A DNA stretch of 57,228 nt from the NCBI GenBank assembly GCA_947427035.1, contig CANEGK010000011.1, positions 1 through 57,228 on the forward strand, in the 5' to 3' direction. This stretch comes from an uncultured Clostridium sp. GTDB lineage: Bacteria; Bacillota; Clostridia; Oscillospirales; Butyricicoccaceae. The translations under genes were made by a program, and so were the position numbers. A model generated the notes under the pieces. The model was not told the origin of the DNA. It was given only the letters and a program-made list of their open reading frames with translations, and did no database searches. Shown in pieces: positions 1 through 7,069 of this stretch; positions within the stretch are counted from its first letter, which is position 1, and each line of letters starts with the position of its first letter.

Positions 1-51
1 GTGCCGACAATACTTGGCTGGTGACGGCCCGGAAAGATAGGTAACGCCTAC
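1..51 (+). rRNA. rrf: 5S ribosomal RNA, 3' end only
   Basis: The first ~50 bases have the helix IV/V and closing-helix pattern of clostridial 5S rRNA: a CTTGGCTGG(N)GACGGCC hairpin, then a GATAGG segment and a short pyrimidine-rich end. The 5' part lies outside the window, so the contig was cut inside a ribosomal RNA operon. tRNA-Asn follows 25 bases later, the usual place for a tRNA downstream of 5S. The exact 3' end is estimated. Confidence 0.75.
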
Positions 52-76
52 TTCCTTTTTCTTCCCCTTTTTATAT

Positions 77-152
77 TCCTCCTTAGCTCAGTCGGTAGAG
101 CATGCGGCTGTTAACCGCAGGGTCGTTGGTTCGAGTCCAACAGGGGGAGCCA
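77..152 (+). tRNA. tRNA-Asn (anticodon GTT), CCA encoded
   Basis: Complete cloverleaf. The 7-bp acceptor stem TCCTCCT pairs with AGGGGGA (one T-G wobble). The anticodon stem TGCGG/CCGCA encloses loop CTGTTAA, giving anticodon GTT. The T arm contains GGTTCGAGTCC, and the discriminator G is followed by encoded CCA. It lies just after 5S rRNA and is probably co-transcribed with the rRNA operon. Confidence 0.97.
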
Positions 153-156
153 AAAG

Positions 157-184
157 AGACTGCCCAATAGGGCGGTCTTTTTTT
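157..184 (+). terminator. Rho-independent terminator after rRNA/tRNA unit
   Basis: A 9-bp stem AGACTGCCC/GGGCGGTCT with loop AATA is followed by a run of T (178-184), directly after the tRNA. It should end the rRNA-tRNA transcript. Confidence 0.9.
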
Positions 185-397
185 ACTTTTAAATGAGCCA
201 TTCCTTTTAGCAAATAAAAAGATGTCAATATGGATCGATTTTTGGCATGTTTTGACTCAAAGCGAGTTGGATTTGCAGCGGGACTTTTTGTTAACACCAA
301 ATTATGCGCTTTTTTGACTAGCGGGGTATATGGAAAAGCCCTATTGCAAATAAACCGTACAAATCAAGCTATCTCTGAGAAAGAGTAGGATGCAAAT
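185..397 (+). other. Gene-poor gap with one doubtful 52-codon ORF
   Basis: No recognisable gene or RNA here. One short frame (230-388, starts MDRFLACFDS) is open but has no ribosome site and no family I recognise. The stretch is AT-richer than the rest of the window and leads into the interrupted gene at 398, so it may be the edge of an acquired segment. That is only inference. Confidence 0.3.
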
Positions 398-901
398 ATG
401 GATTATTATCATATGACTGCGCTGAGCAATCTTTCATCCATTTCTATTCATGGCTTGATACCCCAAAACGGTGAAAATGGAAAACTGATTGGCGAAAGCA
501 AAACCAAAGTGTTTTTCTCGGAGGGTTTCGAGGGAGCAGTTGCCCTGTTTGTTGATTTTGAGATGGTGTTTAACAAAATCAAAACGGGACAGATAAAGCG
601 AATGGATAAAAGATTAGAACAAAGTGTTTTACAAAGCAAGAGCCTCTTTGATTACCTGGGCGAAGGGGTTTATCTTCACTTCGACGGGGCACAAATTGAA
701 AATGAGAGAAATTTTGAGAACGGCTGCACCGATTCCGTTATCCTGCCTGCGTGTTTGAGCGTATGTGTTCTTCGGGCAGAAGACCGTAAGGCAGAATCCT
801 TTTCAAGACGGGATATTATTGGATATATGATGGCGAAAACACCGCCTGAACAGATCCGATATTATGGTGCTTGCTATGCAGGTAGCCCTGATTTTGCGTA
901 A
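398..901 (+). CDS. Unknown protein, 167 aa, probably cut short by an in-frame stop
   Basis: I do not recognise a named family. The N-terminus has the pattern Y-H-M-T ... HGLIPQNG ... VFFSEG, which recalls ADP-ribosyltransferase-like folds (KptA and RES-type proteins), but this is a weak resemblance. The ribosome site is poor (GAGTAGGATGC upstream). After the TAA at 899-901 the same frame stays open for 66 codons with protein-like composition, so the natural protein was probably about 210 aa and this copy is interrupted. Base composition is AT-richer than the neighbouring chromosome, which fits an acquired and decaying gene. A sequencing error at the stop is also possible. Confidence 0.5.
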   Translation: MDYYHMTALSNLSSISIHGLIPQNGENGKLIGESKTKVFFSEGFEGAVALFVDFEMVFNKIKTGQIKRMDKRLEQSVLQSKSLFDYLGEGVYLHFDGAQIENERNFENGCTDSVILPACLSVCVLRAEDRKAESFSRRDIIGYMMAKTPPEQIRYYGACYAGSPDFA

Positions 902-1026
902 GCAACAGCTCGGATACAGGAAAAGGTCAAGCGATATTACCGGAATCATCAGGCAGATATAGCCGGCTATCGCGGACGCAATGACAGACTTTGTTTTGAA
1001 CCTTTAAAAGATTTTTTGGCAAAGAG
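902..1026 (+). pseudogene. Out-of-product 3' remnant of the gene at 398
   Basis: Directly after the TAA at 899-901, and in the same frame, the sequence codes for IQEKVKRYYRNHQ ... DRLCFEPLKDFLAKRK without a stop (the frame closes only at 1100-1102). The charged, helix-like composition continues the upstream protein. It has no start codon or ribosome site of its own, so I read it as the lost C-terminus. Confidence 0.45.
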
Positions 1027-1055
1027 AAAAGACACCCTTTGCCAGAGTGTCTTTT
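1027..1055. terminator. Bidirectional terminator hairpin
   Basis: A 9-bp stem AAAAGACAC/GTGTCTTTT with an 11-base loop has T-rich flanks in both directions. It lies 22 bases after the stop of the minus-strand DUF1540 gene and at the end of the plus-strand remnant, so it can serve both. Confidence 0.65.
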
Positions 1056-1077
1056 CAAAAAAACAGGAAAAGCGGTG

Positions 1078-1242
1078 TCAGCGATCAAGCTGGAAGGACT
1101 GACAGTCAGTGCATTGATCCATAGTGGGGTTCTTTTCGTGCGTGCCTACCATGATTTTGTCAAGGGAGCAATTATCCTGGGTCTTAGCGTGGTATTTGCA
1201 CTGATGAACGGTGCAGCCGATGCAGGGATTTACCTTAGCCAT
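1078..1242 (-). CDS. DUF1540 small Cys-rich protein, 54 aa
   Basis: This short gene reads on the minus strand from ATG at 1242 to TGA at 1078. AGGAGGTG lies about ten bases upstream of the start, a near-perfect ribosome site. The protein begins MAKVNPCIGCTVHQC and carries Cys7, Cys10, Cys15, Cys25, Cys44 and Cys47. The pattern C-x2-C-x4-C ... NCSLDKI.VG ... T-x-C-x2-C-x-SF fits the DUF1540 family of small, presumably metal-binding Firmicutes proteins. The function is unknown. It is followed by the hairpin at 1027-1055. The plus-strand frame over this region has no ribosome site and is a shadow. Confidence 0.85.
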   Translation of the reverse strand: MAKVNPCIGCTVHQCKYHAKTQDNCSLDKIMVGTHEKNPTMDQCTDCQSFQLDR

Positions 1243-1304
1243 TTTTCATTCACCTCCTGGTTGATAAATCTAGTATAACCGGAGGAAGGATGAATTATCC
1301 AGCC

Positions 1305-1742
1305 TTAGCGCATCGATCGATTGCCGGGCACATTGCCGTTTTGTTGTGCTGTGCGGCCGTTTTGGCGCGGAACAAAATTGGCAGGACGGCTGTGTGTATT
1401 ATAAAAGGTGACAAATTTAAGTGAATACAAATCGCAGGTGGTGTAGCTGTCGTTGTCCCGGTCGTACAGCGTGACAAAATTGGTGCCGGCGGCAAATAAA
1501 ATGCCGTATTTTTCAACCAGTCCCCCGGTGCCAATTAAAAATTCGCAATCGGCAAAATAGCCGATGCTCTGGGACAGCACTTCGGAAAAGGACTCAAAAT
1601 AGTATTCTTCAGCATTCTGTGGCAGATCCTCGCCGTTCATACCTCCGGCGATTTTTTGCATCTGGGAATTGAGGTTGGGGGCGCTGCTGGGTGCAGGATT
1701 TTGGTAAGGCGAAGCATAGGGGTTGAAATTGTCATTGTTCAA
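1305..1742 (-). CDS. gerQ: Spore coat protein GerQ-like
   Basis: A 145-aa protein with an Asn/Pro/Gln-rich N-terminus (about 1-40), as in spore coat proteins, and a GerQ-type domain around 55-115 (QSIGYFADCEFLIGTGG, then SLKFVTFYN). In Bacillus, GerQ is a coat protein needed to place the cortex-lytic enzyme CwlJ and is cross-linked by transglutaminase. The gene directly follows a CwlJ-like gene (stop 1761, 18-base gap), the same pairing as cwlJ-gerQ of Bacillus subtilis. The start is TTG at 1742 with an AAAGGATGAG ribosome site; no ATG occurs earlier in the frame. The operon is probably expressed in the mother cell during sporulation (inferred from the family). Confidence 0.82.
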   Translation of the reverse strand: MNNDNFNPYASPYQNPAPSSAPNLNSQMQKIAGGMNGEDLPQNAEEYYFESFSEVLSQSIGYFADCEFLIGTGGLVEKYGILFAAGTNFVTLYDRDNDSYTTCDLYSLKFVTFYNTHSRPANFVPRQNGRTAQQNGNVPGNRSMR

Positions 1743-1760
1743 AGCGGCTCATCCTTTCTT

Positions 1761-2201
1761 TCAGGTGTCGAAGTAGGCAGCTGTGGGATTATAAAAGCAG
1801 TGATCGCCAATGCGGGTAATAAAGTAACCGATATCACTGGGAAATTGGGGGCGGCATTCGGGTGAAAAGGGATTGAAAAACCATAGCGCTTCGCCCAGAG
1901 GCATCAGGCGGTTGCCGGCAATGGCCCAGTCGACAATCTCAAAGTGAATGGATTCTGGGCTCATGTTATAAATATTCTGCGGATTATACTGACCGCGTTC
2001 GGTCTCTGAAGCGCAGACAAATTGATAAGGCTGATAAATAATATTGCGGATGCTGCCTTGGCCGACACGCGCATATTCGCCGCCCGGTGCTCGAACGCGA
2101 TTCATGACAACACTGGCAACAGCGCGCATGCCGTTGTCTCCTTCACCTCCGGCTTCACACTGAATAAGCCGCGCAAACAGTTCCCGGTCGCTCAATGGCA
2201 T
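1761..2201 (-). CDS. cwlJ: Cell wall hydrolase, SleB/CwlJ family (germination cortex-lytic enzyme)
   Basis: A 146-aa Hydrolase_2 protein without signal peptide, as in CwlJ. Family features are an early LIQCEAGGE motif with the predicted catalytic Glu, AVASVVMNRV, and IIYQPYQFVCA ... WFFNP. CwlJ degrades spore cortex peptidoglycan during germination and is made in the mother cell, so it needs no signal peptide. It starts at ATG 2201 behind GAGGGGATGG. It overlaps nothing and is followed at once by the gerQ-like gene, which supports the assignment. The lytic activity is inferred from the family. Confidence 0.85.
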   Translation of the reverse strand: MPLSDRELFARLIQCEAGGEGDNGMRAVASVVMNRVRAPGGEYARVGQGSIRNIIYQPYQFVCASETERGQYNPQNIYNMSPESIHFEIVDWAIAGNRLMPLGEALWFFNPFSPECRPQFPSDIGYFITRIGDHCFYNPTAAYFDT

Positions 2202-2293
2202 GGCTCCATCCCCTCTTTCCGTGCAGTTTCTCTAATAGATATGTAGTTCTGTAGCGGCCTATGAGTACGATTTCAGAAAACAGGAAAAAACAC

Positions 2294-2322
2294 TTGCTAT
2301 TTCTTGTCGTTTGCAATATAAT
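2294..2322 (+). promoter_or_regulatory. SigA-type promoter of tRNA gene
   Basis: -35 TTGCTA (2294-2299), 17-base spacer, -10 TATAAT (2317-2322), 26 bases upstream of the tRNA at 2349. Confidence 0.75.
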
Positions 2323-2348
2323 ATATTTTCGTAGCCGACCATTACTTT

Positions 2349-2425
2349 GGGCCTTTAGCTCAGTTGGTTAGAGCAGACGGCTCATAACCGTCCGGTCCCG
2401 GGTTCGAGCCCCTGAAGGCCCACCA
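2349..2425 (+). tRNA. tRNA with CAT anticodon (Ile2 or elongator Met), CCA encoded
   Basis: Full cloverleaf of 77 nt. The acceptor GGGCCTT pairs with AAGGCCC, the anticodon stem GACGG/CCGTC encloses loop CTCATAA (anticodon CAT), and the 3' CCA is encoded. CAT can be elongator Met, initiator Met or lysidine-modified Ile2. The paired first acceptor base excludes the usual initiator form. C4-G69 and C5-G68 pairs, known TilS identity elements in E. coli tRNA-Ile2, lean towards Ile2. This is not proof. Confidence 0.93.
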
Positions 2426-2430
2426 TGTTT

Positions 2431-2480
2431 GAAAAATCCGAACGCTTTCCTGCGGAAATGCGTTCGGATTTTTCTTTTTC
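2431..2480. terminator. Bidirectional terminator between tRNA and grpB-like gene
   Basis: A long stem GAAAAATCCGAACGC paired with GCGTTCGGATTTTTC (2431-2445 with 2460-2474) continues into an inner TTTCC/GGAAA stem. T-rich tails flank both sides. It ends the tRNA transcript and, read on the other strand, the gene that stops at 2524. Confidence 0.9.
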
Positions 2481-2523
2481 AATGGGTGATTGGTGAGCGG
2501 ATCGGACAGCGGCCCGAACCTGC

Positions 2524-3066
2524 TTATCGGCTTTTTTCGCGCCAAAGCTGCGCCTCTTTGAGCAAAAGGTCTATAAGCTCCTGCTTTCCTTCTGTATAGC
2601 GTACCCGATCGCAGGGAAATGAAAAGGCCAGCTTTTGCTTACAGCGCTCATAGAGCTTCGCTTTTTCTGGAAAGGCGTTTAGGTAATCCCGGAAATTGAT
2701 ATAGTTGTTCCACGCAAGGCTATTCCATTCCACCACATGGATGTGGTGCGTGCGGGTATTCTTTTCAAGATCACCCATGACAAAAAGCAATTGACCGACT
2801 ATATCTTCTCCATGAAAGATAATGCTATGTTGTTTTAAGCTATCAATATACGGCTTAATATCATTTAAGCCGCCGACACCGATGACAATATCTATAATGG
2901 GTTTGGCGCAAATACCACAGAGGGCTGTGCTGCCAACATGCTGAATCTCCACCGCGGCCGGGCCTAATATGTGCTTTAACAGTACGATGGTGTCTTTTGC
3001 ATTTTTCTCCCAGCCCTTCTGGTGGGATACCAGCCGTACAAAACCGCGCTCCAGTCCCAGCAACAT
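2524..3066 (-). CDS. GrpB/UPF0157 family protein, nucleotidyltransferase-like
   Basis: A 180-aa protein with the family hallmark HVGSTAL (43-49) followed by AKPIIDI (54-60), the G-S-x(n)-D-x-D-like core of a minimal nucleotidyltransferase fold. A later H-I-H-V and a LxFRDYL motif are also typical of UPF0157. The cellular role of most members is not known. It starts at ATG 3066 behind GAGGTGA, 20 bases after the padR-like gene, so it is probably the third gene of that operon. It ends at the bidirectional hairpin 2431-2480. Confidence 0.85.
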   Translation of the reverse strand: MLLGLERGFVRLVSHQKGWEKNAKDTIVLLKHILGPAAVEIQHVGSTALCGICAKPIIDIVIGVGGLNDIKPYIDSLKQHSIIFHGEDIVGQLLFVMGDLEKNTRTHHIHVVEWNSLAWNNYINFRDYLNAFPEKAKLYERCKQKLAFSFPCDRVRYTEGKQELIDLLLKEAQLWREKSR

Positions 3067-3085
3067 GTTATGCTCACCTCGGTTT

Positions 3086-3388
3086 TTATTCTATTCCCAG
3101 CGCCGTCATAGCGCGTTTGAGATTGCGCCATGCCGCCAGCAAATCGGCGTGCCTGCGCCGCCCCGCATTGGTCAGGAGGTAATACTTCCGGGGCGGCCCG
3201 CCCGACGCGTCCACCCGGTACTGTTCGGTATACCCGTCTCTGCACAGACCCCGCAGCAGCGCATATATCATGCTTTCCTGCGTATCCGGGAATTCGGTGT
3301 ACATCCGCTGTAGCAATTCATAGCCGTATTGCTCGCCCTGGGTTAAAAGTTCAAGCAGACACAGCTCCAGCAAATCTTTTTTCAGCAC
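3086..3388 (-). CDS. PadR family transcriptional regulator
   Basis: A 100-aa winged-helix protein of the short PadR class. LLELLTQGEQYGYELLQRM, then SMIYALLRGLCRDGYTE (recognition helix and wing), then PPRKYYLLTNAGRR are standard PadR elements. It starts with GTG at 3388, overlapping the upstream membrane-protein gene by 7 bases. This fits the common pairing of PadR with a HAAS-domain membrane protein. It probably represses its own operon at the dyad 4196-4214. The ligand is unknown. Confidence 0.9.
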   Translation of the reverse strand: MLKKDLLELCLLELLTQGEQYGYELLQRMYTEFPDTQESMIYALLRGLCRDGYTEQYRVDASGGPPRKYYLLTNAGRRRHADLLAAWRNLKRAMTALGIE

Positions 3389-4176
3389 AGCGAAGCCACC
3401 GTTCCTGTCATCCCTGCGACGGTCAGCAGAAGATCATATTGCAGATAAGGCAGCTGCCATCCTGCGGCCGAAGCATCGAGATCCAGGCTCCAGAACATAC
3501 CCAGCAGCGCCATACACAAAACCGTTGCCGTCAGGCCCAGAACATAGACCGAGCGCCAGCGCCGATCGCTCAGCCGGGCATTGACCAGCCCGAGCAGTCC
3601 CACAAGAGCCAGCGCAAAACAGCCCCATTGCAGACAGGCATTTAAAATCGGCGCCAGCGACGGCGCCTGCTGAAAGACATGCATAAGCCCGTCTGGCCGC
3701 GCCAGAGCCAGCCAAATGACCCACCATATTCCCGCCAGTCCGGCCAGCTGAAACGCCAGAGCAGGCGCAAGTCCCTTGGGCAGCGCCCTGCTTTTTTCAT
3801 GCACACCCTGCCGCCGGAACCAGAACCAGGAAACCAAAAGCCCGACGGCCAGAAAGATCAGCTCGACAGGCAGTACCCGAAGCTCCGTCTTCAAAAGACG
3901 CCACAACCCGCCCATATGCGGCAGGATGCTAAGAGCCGGCAACAGCAGGCAGACCGTCAGCAGGCCGAATACAGCCAGCCATTGACGGTAGATTCGGGGC
4001 GGGCACAGCAGCTGCACAGCCTGCGTCGGCGTTCCCAGCTCCTGAACAAGCTCCGGTTCGGAACGCGGCTTTTGCAGCAGCAGCTCTTCATAATCGGCCA
4101 CGACATCCTGCGCCTCGGCAGGCGGGAGACGCCAGCGCGCCGCTCTGGACAATTGCATGAGATAGGTTTTCTTCAT
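3382..4176 (-). CDS. HAAS/DUF1700-like membrane protein paired with PadR
   Basis: 264 aa. Residues 1-58 form an alpha-helical HAAS-like domain (MKKTYLMQLS, DVVADYEELL, then ELGTPTQAV). About six hydrophobic segments follow between residue 65 and the C-terminus. Such proteins are encoded next to PadR regulators and are thought to sense or signal envelope state; no enzyme activity is known. I chose ATG 4176 because GAGGTG lies seven bases upstream and the HAAS motif starts there. A longer frame to 4377 would run into the terminator and the next gene. The transcript starts from the promoter at 4225-4253. Confidence 0.75.
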   Translation of the reverse strand: MKKTYLMQLSRAARWRLPPAEAQDVVADYEELLLQKPRSEPELVQELGTPTQAVQLLCPPRIYRQWLAVFGLLTVCLLLPALSILPHMGGLWRLLKTELRVLPVELIFLAVGLLVSWFWFRRQGVHEKSRALPKGLAPALAFQLAGLAGIWWVIWLALARPDGLMHVFQQAPSLAPILNACLQWGCFALALVGLLGLVNARLSDRRWRSVYVLGLTATVLCMALLGMFWSLDLDASAAGWQLPYLQYDLLLTVAGMTGTVASLC

Positions 4177-4195
4177 GTGCAGCACCTCGATCTTA

Positions 4196-4214
4196 TACTG
4201 TAAAAAAAACAGTA
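4196..4214. promoter_or_regulatory. Probable PadR operator
   Basis: A perfect dyad TACTGT-N7-ACAGTA lies about 10 bases downstream of the -10 box of the minus-strand promoter at 4225-4253 and about 20 bases before the ATG at 4176. PadR proteins bind spaced inverted repeats of this kind. Binding here is inferred. Confidence 0.6.
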
Positions 4215-4224
4215 GTATGCCATC

Positions 4225-4253
4225 ATTATAGCAACCCGGCAGCGCCCTGTCAA
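4225..4253 (-). promoter_or_regulatory. Strong SigA-type promoter for HAAS-padR-grpB operon
   Basis: On the minus strand: -35 TTGACA (4253-4248), 17-base spacer, -10 TATAAT (4230-4225). Both boxes are perfect consensus, with the operator-like dyad just downstream. Confidence 0.85.
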
Positions 4254-4297
4254 TAGCGGCTCTGAAAAACAACAGGGCGATACACGGCGCGGATATG

Positions 4298-4324
4298 AAA
4301 ACGCCCCGGCCGCTGGCCGGGGGC
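4298..4324 (-). terminator. Terminator of yitT-LUD-lipoprotein operon
   Basis: On the minus strand a GC-rich stem GCCCCCGGCC/GGCCGGGGC with loop AGC (one bulge) is followed by GTTTTC. It lies just after the stop of the lipoprotein gene at 4347. Confidence 0.75.
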
Positions 4325-4346
4325 TTATCTGACAAACAATTCCTGT

Positions 4347-5513
4347 TCAGCTCAGGCGGTACAGCGTCTTGTCCCAATCAAAACGGGCAGCCGCCTCATC
4401 TTCATCAAAAATGTACTGGGGGAGAAAAGCGCTTTCGCCGTTTTCGCCGATGCTTTGCCCTTCCTGCGACAAGAGATCCAGATGCAGCCAGCCCTCGTCG
4501 GTCTGCACTGCCAGCCACCAATACATCTGGCCGTCGCGGCTGCCGATGACGACGGTACAATCCAGCCCCAGGCGCCCGCCCAGCATCCCGGCAGCCAGCA
4601 CCAGTCCCGACTGCGCCGCCGTCTGCTCGATCAGAGCGCCATATGCCGTGTAGACCGACGTTTTTCGCTGCATTCCTTCCGTTTCACTGCTGACGCGGGT
4701 CGCCTCTTCATCGAGCTGAACGTTGGCAAGCAGCCACTCGGCCAGCAGCTGCAAAGTTTCGCGATCGGTCTCGCCGCGTTGGAGCTGTTCGTCGACAATT
4801 TCGTCGCACCGTTCGCGCGTTGCCTGCGCCTGTGCGCGCAGTTGGTCGGCGTCGTCAATATATTTGGCATCGATTTCTACAATACGCCGGTATTCGTCTT
4901 CCGGATAAAAGGTAAAAGACAGCTCACGCAGGCCGACGGCGTATTCGGCCGCAGCCGCCCAGCTCTTCATCATGCGGGCCATAAAACGCTCGTCCGAGTC
5001 GGTGAACCAGGTAAAAGAGAAAACCCGTTTCTCACGGAAGGAGCGGAAATACTCCGTCATCCGGCGTTCAAAGTCACTGTCGTCCAAAACCTCAACGACG
5101 TTGCGGATCTCTTCGGCCGTGCGGCGATACTGAATGGTGACGCTGATTTCCATTTCGGACAGGATGCGGGTTTTGTCGTATCCAATACCCTGCACGGCGT
5201 AAACGCCGAGCGGGTAGACCGTTGTAAAATACTGCCGGATGGCCTCTAAATCCTCATCCAAATCGCCCGTGTAGCCGCTGACGCGGATGCTGTCGCTTTC
5301 GCGCGCCGAGCGGATCATGTTTTGCAGCGCCGTTTGCAGCGTGTAATAATTCCCTATGGAATTTGAACTGGTTTCGTCATTTTCAGCGGGCTGGGCAATA
5401 TGATCCTTTTCACGGTAATACTCGCCGCTCGAAAGGCCGCTGCATCCACCCAAAAAAAACAGCGCGCAGCACAGCAGGGCAAAGGTCCTTTTTCCGGCGG
5501 CCACAGCGCTCAC
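4347..5513 (-). CDS. Lipoprotein with degenerate transglutaminase-like domain
   Basis: 388 aa. A signal peptide ends in lipobox L-G-G-C (Cys24), so the protein should be membrane-anchored outside. The middle part has charged helices. Residues ~285-350 resemble the bacterial transglutaminase-like fold (YTAYGALIEQTAAQSG, then a core strand, then GWLHLDLL). In active members the motif is V-C-x-G, H-A-W and Y-H-V-D. Here the Cys position is Gln301, the His position is Tyr331, and only Asp346 remains, so it is probably non-catalytic. The start is GTG at 5513 or, with better spacing from GGAG, GTG at 5504. It is the third gene of the yitT-LUD operon (16-base gap). The role is unknown. Confidence 0.7.
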   Translation of the reverse strand: MSAVAAGKRTFALLCCALFFLGGCSGLSSGEYYREKDHIAQPAENDETSSNSIGNYYTLQTALQNMIRSARESDSIRVSGYTGDLDEDLEAIRQYFTTVYPLGVYAVQGIGYDKTRILSEMEISVTIQYRRTAEEIRNVVEVLDDSDFERRMTEYFRSFREKRVFSFTWFTDSDERFMARMMKSWAAAAEYAVGLRELSFTFYPEDEYRRIVEIDAKYIDDADQLRAQAQATRERCDEIVDEQLQRGETDRETLQLLAEWLLANVQLDEEATRVSSETEGMQRKTSVYTAYGALIEQTAAQSGLVLAAGMLGGRLGLDCTVVIGSRDGQMYWWLAVQTDEGWLHLDLLSQEGQSIGENGESAFLPQYIFDEDEAAARFDWDKTLYRLS

Positions 5514-5529
5514 TCCGTTTCCATACAGC

Positions 5530-6123
5530 TTAATAGCCCAGCGTTTCGCCGACCAGCAGAACCTTGCAGCGCTTGACGCCGCCCGGTTTCCCCATGGTAA
5601 TGCTCATGACGTTACAGATGCGGTCATAACTGCGGCAGTCATGGCATTTCCCGTCAACGGCGCAGGGCGTTTTCAGTCCCAGGCGTTTGGCATTGAGCGG
5701 AGCGGCCACTTGGCGGGCGCGATCGATGGCAGCGTGAAGGTCAGGGGCCAGTTTGTTGACGCCGACGACATAATAAACCGTTTCAAAGCCGTACATAGCG
5801 TTGGAAACGCGGTTGCCTGTGCCGTCGATATTGACGATCTCACCGGTTTCCGCCAGCCCATTGACCGAAGCGATATAGACCTGCGCTTCACATTCAATGA
5901 CGCGCTGATCTTCACTGCGCTCCATCCAGTGCCAGTAAACCTGGTTGTTTTCGCGCAGCGCTTCAAAAGCGCCCATTTCCTTGAGCGTGACCGAGCCGCC
6001 GAAAACCACCTTTTTGCCCTGTACTTCGGCGCACAGGGCGCTCAGCGCCTCTTTGGCAGTTGCGTAATAGGCGGCGTCAATGCGCCGGTCTTTCAGGCTT
6101 TGCAGGGTTTTTTCAATGTTCAT
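5530..6123 (-). CDS. LUD-domain protein (lactate utilization/YkgG-like)
   Basis: 197 aa covering one LUD (DUF162) domain: KVVFGGSVTLKEMG near 38-51, VYIASVNGLAETGEIVNIDG near 82-101, VVGVNKLAPDL near 118-128. Cys154, Cys159, Cys162 and Cys169 form a C-terminal Cys cluster (CAVDGKCHDC). Members of this family include LutB/LutC-type subunits of lactate oxidation, but stand-alone clostridial copies have no proven reaction. It starts at ATG 6123 behind GAGGAGACG, 15 bases after yitT, so the two are co-transcribed. Confidence 0.85.
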   Translation of the reverse strand: MNIEKTLQSLKDRRIDAAYYATAKEALSALCAEVQGKKVVFGGSVTLKEMGAFEALRENNQVYWHWMERSEDQRVIECEAQVYIASVNGLAETGEIVNIDGTGNRVSNAMYGFETVYYVVGVNKLAPDLHAAIDRARQVAAPLNAKRLGLKTPCAVDGKCHDCRSYDRICNVMSITMGKPGGVKRCKVLLVGETLGY

Positions 6124-6138
6124 AAAACCGTCTCCTCT

Positions 6139-7005
6139 CTATAACAGCTGCTGGTGGTGATCTTTAAAGCCCTCGCCGAAAATTTCATTGGCCGAGGTGA
6201 CAATCATAAAGGCGTCGGGGTCCTCTTCGCGCACAATTTCGCGCGCCTGCGGAAACACCTGCTTATGCATGGCACAGAGAACAACTTTTTTCGGCTTTTC
6301 GGTATACGCCCCGATACCGTCCAAATACGTGACGCCGACGTCCAGCTCCATCAGACGGGCGGCAATCGGGCGGTCAGCGCTGGTGATGATATACAGTAAT
6401 TTGGCCCCATCTGCGCCGTACAATACCGTATCAAATACAAAGGTAAAGACCACCATGGCAATGGTCGCATACAGCGCGCGGTCGATGTTGCGGAAAATGA
6501 TGCCGGATAAAATGACGATGACCGAGTCGGTCAGCAAAAACAGCTTGCCCGTTTTGACATACGGATAGCGCAGTTTGATAAGGCGGACGATGATATCGCT
6601 GCCGCCCGTCGTGCCCCCGGCGCGGAAGACCAGTCCCATGCCGACGGCCAACAGCGCGCCGCCGGAAGCGGCGGCCAAGAGCGAATCGGTGGTCAGAGCG
6701 CCCCATTTCCCAATGATATCGATCATAAAAGAGGAAAAAACAGTGGTAAAAACAGTGGACAACATAACTTTATAGCCCAGCTTCCACAGCCCCACCAGCA
6801 TGAGGGGAATGTTGATGCACAGCACGACCATACCGGTAGGCAGGCTGGACAGATAGTTGATGATGATGGCCATGCCGGTCACACCGCCCGGCGCCAGCTG
6901 GTTTGGGTCGAGGAAGAGCGCGATGGCCGCTGCATACAGCAGACTGCCCGCTATGAGCAAGATGCCGTTCAATATAAATTTTTTCTGTTTGATTCCGTTG
7001 AGCAC
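6139..7005 (-). CDS. YitT family membrane protein (DUF161 + DUF2179)
   Basis: 288 aa. About five to six transmembrane helices (residues 12-190) carry the family motif GGTTGGSDII (129-138). A C-terminal cytoplasmic DUF2179 domain follows (KKVVLCAMHKQVFPQAR ... ANEIFGEGF). The transport or sensing role is unproven. It starts with GTG at 7005, eight bases after GGAGG. It is the first gene of a three-gene operon reading from the promoter at 7070-7099. Confidence 0.9.
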   Translation of the reverse strand: MLNGIKQKKFILNGILLIAGSLLYAAAIALFLDPNQLAPGGVTGMAIIINYLSSLPTGMVVLCINIPLMLVGLWKLGYKVMLSTVFTTVFSSFMIDIIGKWGALTTDSLLAAASGGALLAVGMGLVFRAGGTTGGSDIIVRLIKLRYPYVKTGKLFLLTDSVIVILSGIIFRNIDRALYATIAMVVFTFVFDTVLYGADGAKLLYIITSADRPIAARLMELDVGVTYLDGIGAYTEKPKKVVLCAMHKQVFPQAREIVREEDPDAFMIVTSANEIFGEGFKDHHQQLL

Positions 7006-7069
7006 AGCGCGATTCCTCCATTTTTCTGTCGGGCAGAAGTACAGTAATATAGAAAGTCCAATAAAAAAT

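Noticed and set aside
88..300. Minus-strand open frame over tRNA-Asn
   Set aside because: Its coding part is the antisense of the tRNA (the well-known false PPVGLEPTT-type peptide), with no ribosome site.
398..1242. Insertion sequence or mobile element remnant
   Set aside because: AT-richer and decayed, but no transposase motif, terminal repeats or target duplication seen.
1039..1278. Plus-strand hydrophobic 79-codon frame
   Set aside because: It is the exact complement of the DUF1540 gene, which has the ribosome site and conserved cysteines.
2360..2545. Minus-strand open frame over the CAT tRNA
   Set aside because: Antisense of a tRNA plus terminator; no family match and no ribosome site.
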